The notes under the pieces were generated by a model, which saw only the letters and a list, made by a program, of their open reading frames with translations, ran no database searches and was not told where the DNA came from. A DNA stretch of 7,801 bases from Candidatus Sumerlaeota bacterium (lineage in GTDB: Bacteria > Sumerlaeota > Sumerlaeia > MWCT01): assembly GCA_026398545.1 (NCBI GenBank), contig JAPLSR010000432.1, positions 1 through 7,801 of the forward strand. Direction: 5' to 3'. The stretch's first letter is position 1. Each line of letters starts with the position of its first letter. Shown here piece after piece: positions 6,352 through 7,801 of this stretch. Made by a program: the position numbers and the translations under genes.

Positions 6352-6419
6352 CGTTCCGTCGCCAGAGCTATGGCCCGGCCTTCGCAACCGCTTCGGCGGA
6401 GTAAGCAGCGTCGGCGACT
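6348..6419 (-). repeat. 72-bp repeat, copy B, spanning the end of the GlcD-like gene
   Basis: The second copy of the element at 6168-6239. Here the minus strand is read in a different frame, giving VADAAYSAEAVAKAGP and a TAG stop (6370-6368), so the repeat encodes the last 16 residues of the GlcD-like protein. The complementary ends are GTCGCC (6358-6363) and GGCGAC (6413-6418), and the CCGC-TTCG-GCGG hairpin is at 6388-6399. The six differences from copy A are mostly transitions, consistent with two diverged insertions of one family. Confidence 0.85.
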
Positions 6420-7801
6420 GTAAAGATTTTTTTATCAGGATTCATAATCCCATCCGGGTCAAAAATCTCCTTGATGCCATGCATCAGGGCAATCTCAGAT
6501 GCGCCGCACTCAAGCGGAAGATACATCGCCTTGGTCAGCCCGATGCCATGCTCTCCGGAAATAGTTCCCCCGTGCAGGACGGTCATGCGGAGGAGCTCAT
6601 CAACTGCCTCCCGCGTCCGCCGCACCTCATCCTCATTTAAGTTGTCATACATGAAATTCACGTGGATGTTGCCATCGCCCACATGGGCAAAGTTTACCAC
6701 GTGTATGCCGTGAGCATGGGCAATGCGTTTGATTTCTAAAATCACAACCGGCATCTGTGAGTGGGGAACGCAAATGTCCTCATTCATCTTTGATGGCGCA
6801 ATTTCATATATGGCAGGGGAGAGAGAGCGCCTGATTTCCCAGATTTCCTCCCTTCCCTCCACATCTGATGCGCCTCGTGTGTTAATGGCGCCCGCCTCAA
6901 AACAAATCTTCTCCGCCCGACCCGCCGCCCAGATTGTCCCTCCCCGCTCATCAGGCGGTTCAAGGTCGTCAAACTCAATAAGCAATGCGCCGCCCATCCC
7001 CTTGAGAAAGATATCCCCCGCGTACAAAAAGGCGCAATGCACCGCCATCTCATCCATGAACTCCATGGCGCATGGGAGAAGTCCTTCCTTCAGGATGCCA
7101 AAGGCGGCGCGCAGGGCGCTCGTGTCATCGGGAAATGCCGCCAGAAAGGTCCCACACCGGCGCGGATGCGGTAGAAGTTTCACGGTTATCTCTGTTATCA
7201 CTGCCAGCGTCCCTTCCGAGCCAACAAGCAACCTCGTCACATCAAGACTGGTGACCGATTTCAGCGTGCCCGCCCCAAACCGCATCACCTCTCCCCTCCC
7301 CGTGACCACCTCAAGGGCAAGGACATAATCCCTCGTCACGCCGTATTTGACGCTGTTCAGCCCACCGGAATTGACGGCAACAGTCCCGCCGATGGTGGCA
7401 AACTTAGCCGAGGCAGGGTCGGGCGGGTAAAAAAGCCCATGCACCTTAACAGCCCGCTTCAGGTCCTCCAGAATCACACCCGGCTGCACCCGCGCTATAT
7501 GGTCAACAGGATTTATATCCAGAATCCGGTTCATGGATGTCATGACAAGGGCAATGCCCCCTCTCCGCGGAATGGAGCCGCCCGTCATCCCCGTGCCAGC
7601 CCCTCGCGGGTAAACCGGAATCTTGTTCCGGGAGGCAAACTGTATCACCTTTTGCACATCATCCGTGCATCGCGGCATCACCACGACGTCCGGCATGGCG
7701 CTCCCCCGCGAGGCATCATAGGAGTAAGCCGCCCGCTCCTCCCCGGAGACAAGGACACACTCCTCACCCACAAGGTCAACCAAACCGGCGATTAATATAT
7801 C
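6368..7801 (-). CDS. GlcD-type FAD-linked 2-hydroxyacid oxidase/dehydrogenase (5' end missing)
   Basis: Likely oxidises D-lactate, glycolate or a related 2-hydroxyacid using FAD. Numbering from the TTG at 7783, the FAD-binding PCMH domain shows PRGAGTGMTGGS (59-70), the pyrophosphate-binding loop, IGGTVAVNSGGLNSVKYG (131-148) and GSEGTLAVIT (188-197). The C-terminal oxidase domain shows AHVGDGNIH (366-374), with His residues of the type that bind metal and substrate in this family, SGEHGIG (409-415) and a final FDPDGIMNPDKKIF (441-454). The frame stays open from 7783 to the window edge (DILIAG before LVDLVGEE), as in longer GlcD N-termini, so the true start probably lies beyond 7801. The last 16 residues come from repeat copy B rather than the family's usual end. 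No GlcE or GlcF partner is visible. The downstream peptidase gene follows on the same strand. Confidence 0.9.
   Translation of the reverse strand, partial: DILIAGLVDLVGEECVLVSGEERAAYSYDASRGSAMPDVVVMPRCTDDVQKVIQFASRNKIPVYPRGAGTGMTGGSIPRRGGIALVMTSMNRILDINPVDHIARVQPGVILEDLKRAVKVHGLFYPPDPASAKFATIGGTVAVNSGGLNSVKYGVTRDYVLALEVVTGRGEVMRFGAGTLKSVTSLDVTRLLVGSEGTLAVITEITVKLLPHPRRCGTFLAAFPDDTSALRAAFGILKEGLLPCAMEFMDEMAVHCAFLYAGDIFLKGMGGALLIEFDDLEPPDERGGTIWAAGRAEKICFEAGAINTRGASDVEGREEIWEIRRSLSPAIYEIAPSKMNEDICVPHSQMPVVILEIKRIAHAHGIHVVNFAHVGDGNIHVNFMYDNLNEDEVRRTREAVDELLRMTVLHGGTISGEHGIGLTKAMYLPLECGASEIALMHGIKEIFDPDGIMNPDKKIFTVADAAYSAEAVAKAGP

Noticed and set aside
6168..6419. CRISPR array
   Set aside because: Only two units exist, the unit is 72 bp, the gap is about 108 bp, and both units and the gap are coding sequence.
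6062..6640. Plus-strand open frame across the repeats and the end of the GlcD-like gene
   Set aside because: It is antisense to two genes with well-supported domains. Its openness follows from GC-rich composition and the repeat having several open frames.

Overview
This window looks like part of a bacterial chromosome from a lineage I cannot name, probably uncultured and of moderate-to-high GC. Gene starts follow ordinary Shine-Dalgarno signals (AGGAG or GAGG), genes are tightly packed, and the protein families are typical of free-living bacteria. There are no rRNA, tRNA, CRISPR, phage or transposase genes. The first ~2 kb is visibly AT-richer than the rest. It carries membrane enzymes of the type found in surface-glycan loci, so it may be a module with a different history from the GC-rich remainder.

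Layout: (1) Positions 1-330, minus strand: the N-terminus of a PMT/ArnT-like (GT39-type) glycosyltransferase, interrupted by an apparent one-base deletion near 97-106. Its reading continues in another frame to the window edge. (2) Positions 343-529: a divergent AT-rich intergenic region with a perfect 8-bp inverted repeat and possible promoter elements. (3) Positions 530-2011, plus strand: a large polytopic membrane protein resembling GT-C glycosyltransferases. (4) Positions 2046-5202, plus strand: a compact four-gene run with gaps of 9-23 bp. It encodes a eukaryotic-type (yeast Aro7-like) chorismate mutase, a membrane-anchored protein of unknown function, a spore-photoproduct-lyase-like radical SAM protein, and an MTA/SAH-nucleosidase-family protein. 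(5) Minus strand, convergent: an NlpC/P60 peptidase with SH3-like domains (5248-6339), preceded by a GlcD-type FAD-linked oxidase (6368 to the right edge, 5' end missing).

The most interesting non-gene feature is a 72-bp repeat present twice, exactly 180 bp apart (6168-6239 and 6348-6419, 66/72 identical). One copy lies in frame inside the N-terminal domain of the NlpC/P60 protein. The other forms the last codons and stop of the glcD-like gene and ends at the ribosome-binding site of the NlpC/P60 gene. Each copy has complementary end segments and a CCGC-TTCG-GCGG hairpin. This resembles, in principle, the palindromic elements that insert into coding genes of some bacteria.

Functional links: the chorismate mutase acts in Phe/Tyr biosynthesis. 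The radical SAM protein would probably release 5'-deoxyadenosine, which nucleosidases of the MTAN family can cleave, so the adjacent nucleosidase-like gene may serve it; this is inference. The NlpC/P60 enzyme would act on peptidoglycan peptides, and the GlcD-like enzyme would oxidise a 2-hydroxyacid such as D-lactate or glycolate. The 45-bp gap between the convergent genes (5203-5247) shows no convincing terminator. No gene-free stretch exceeds 300 bp.
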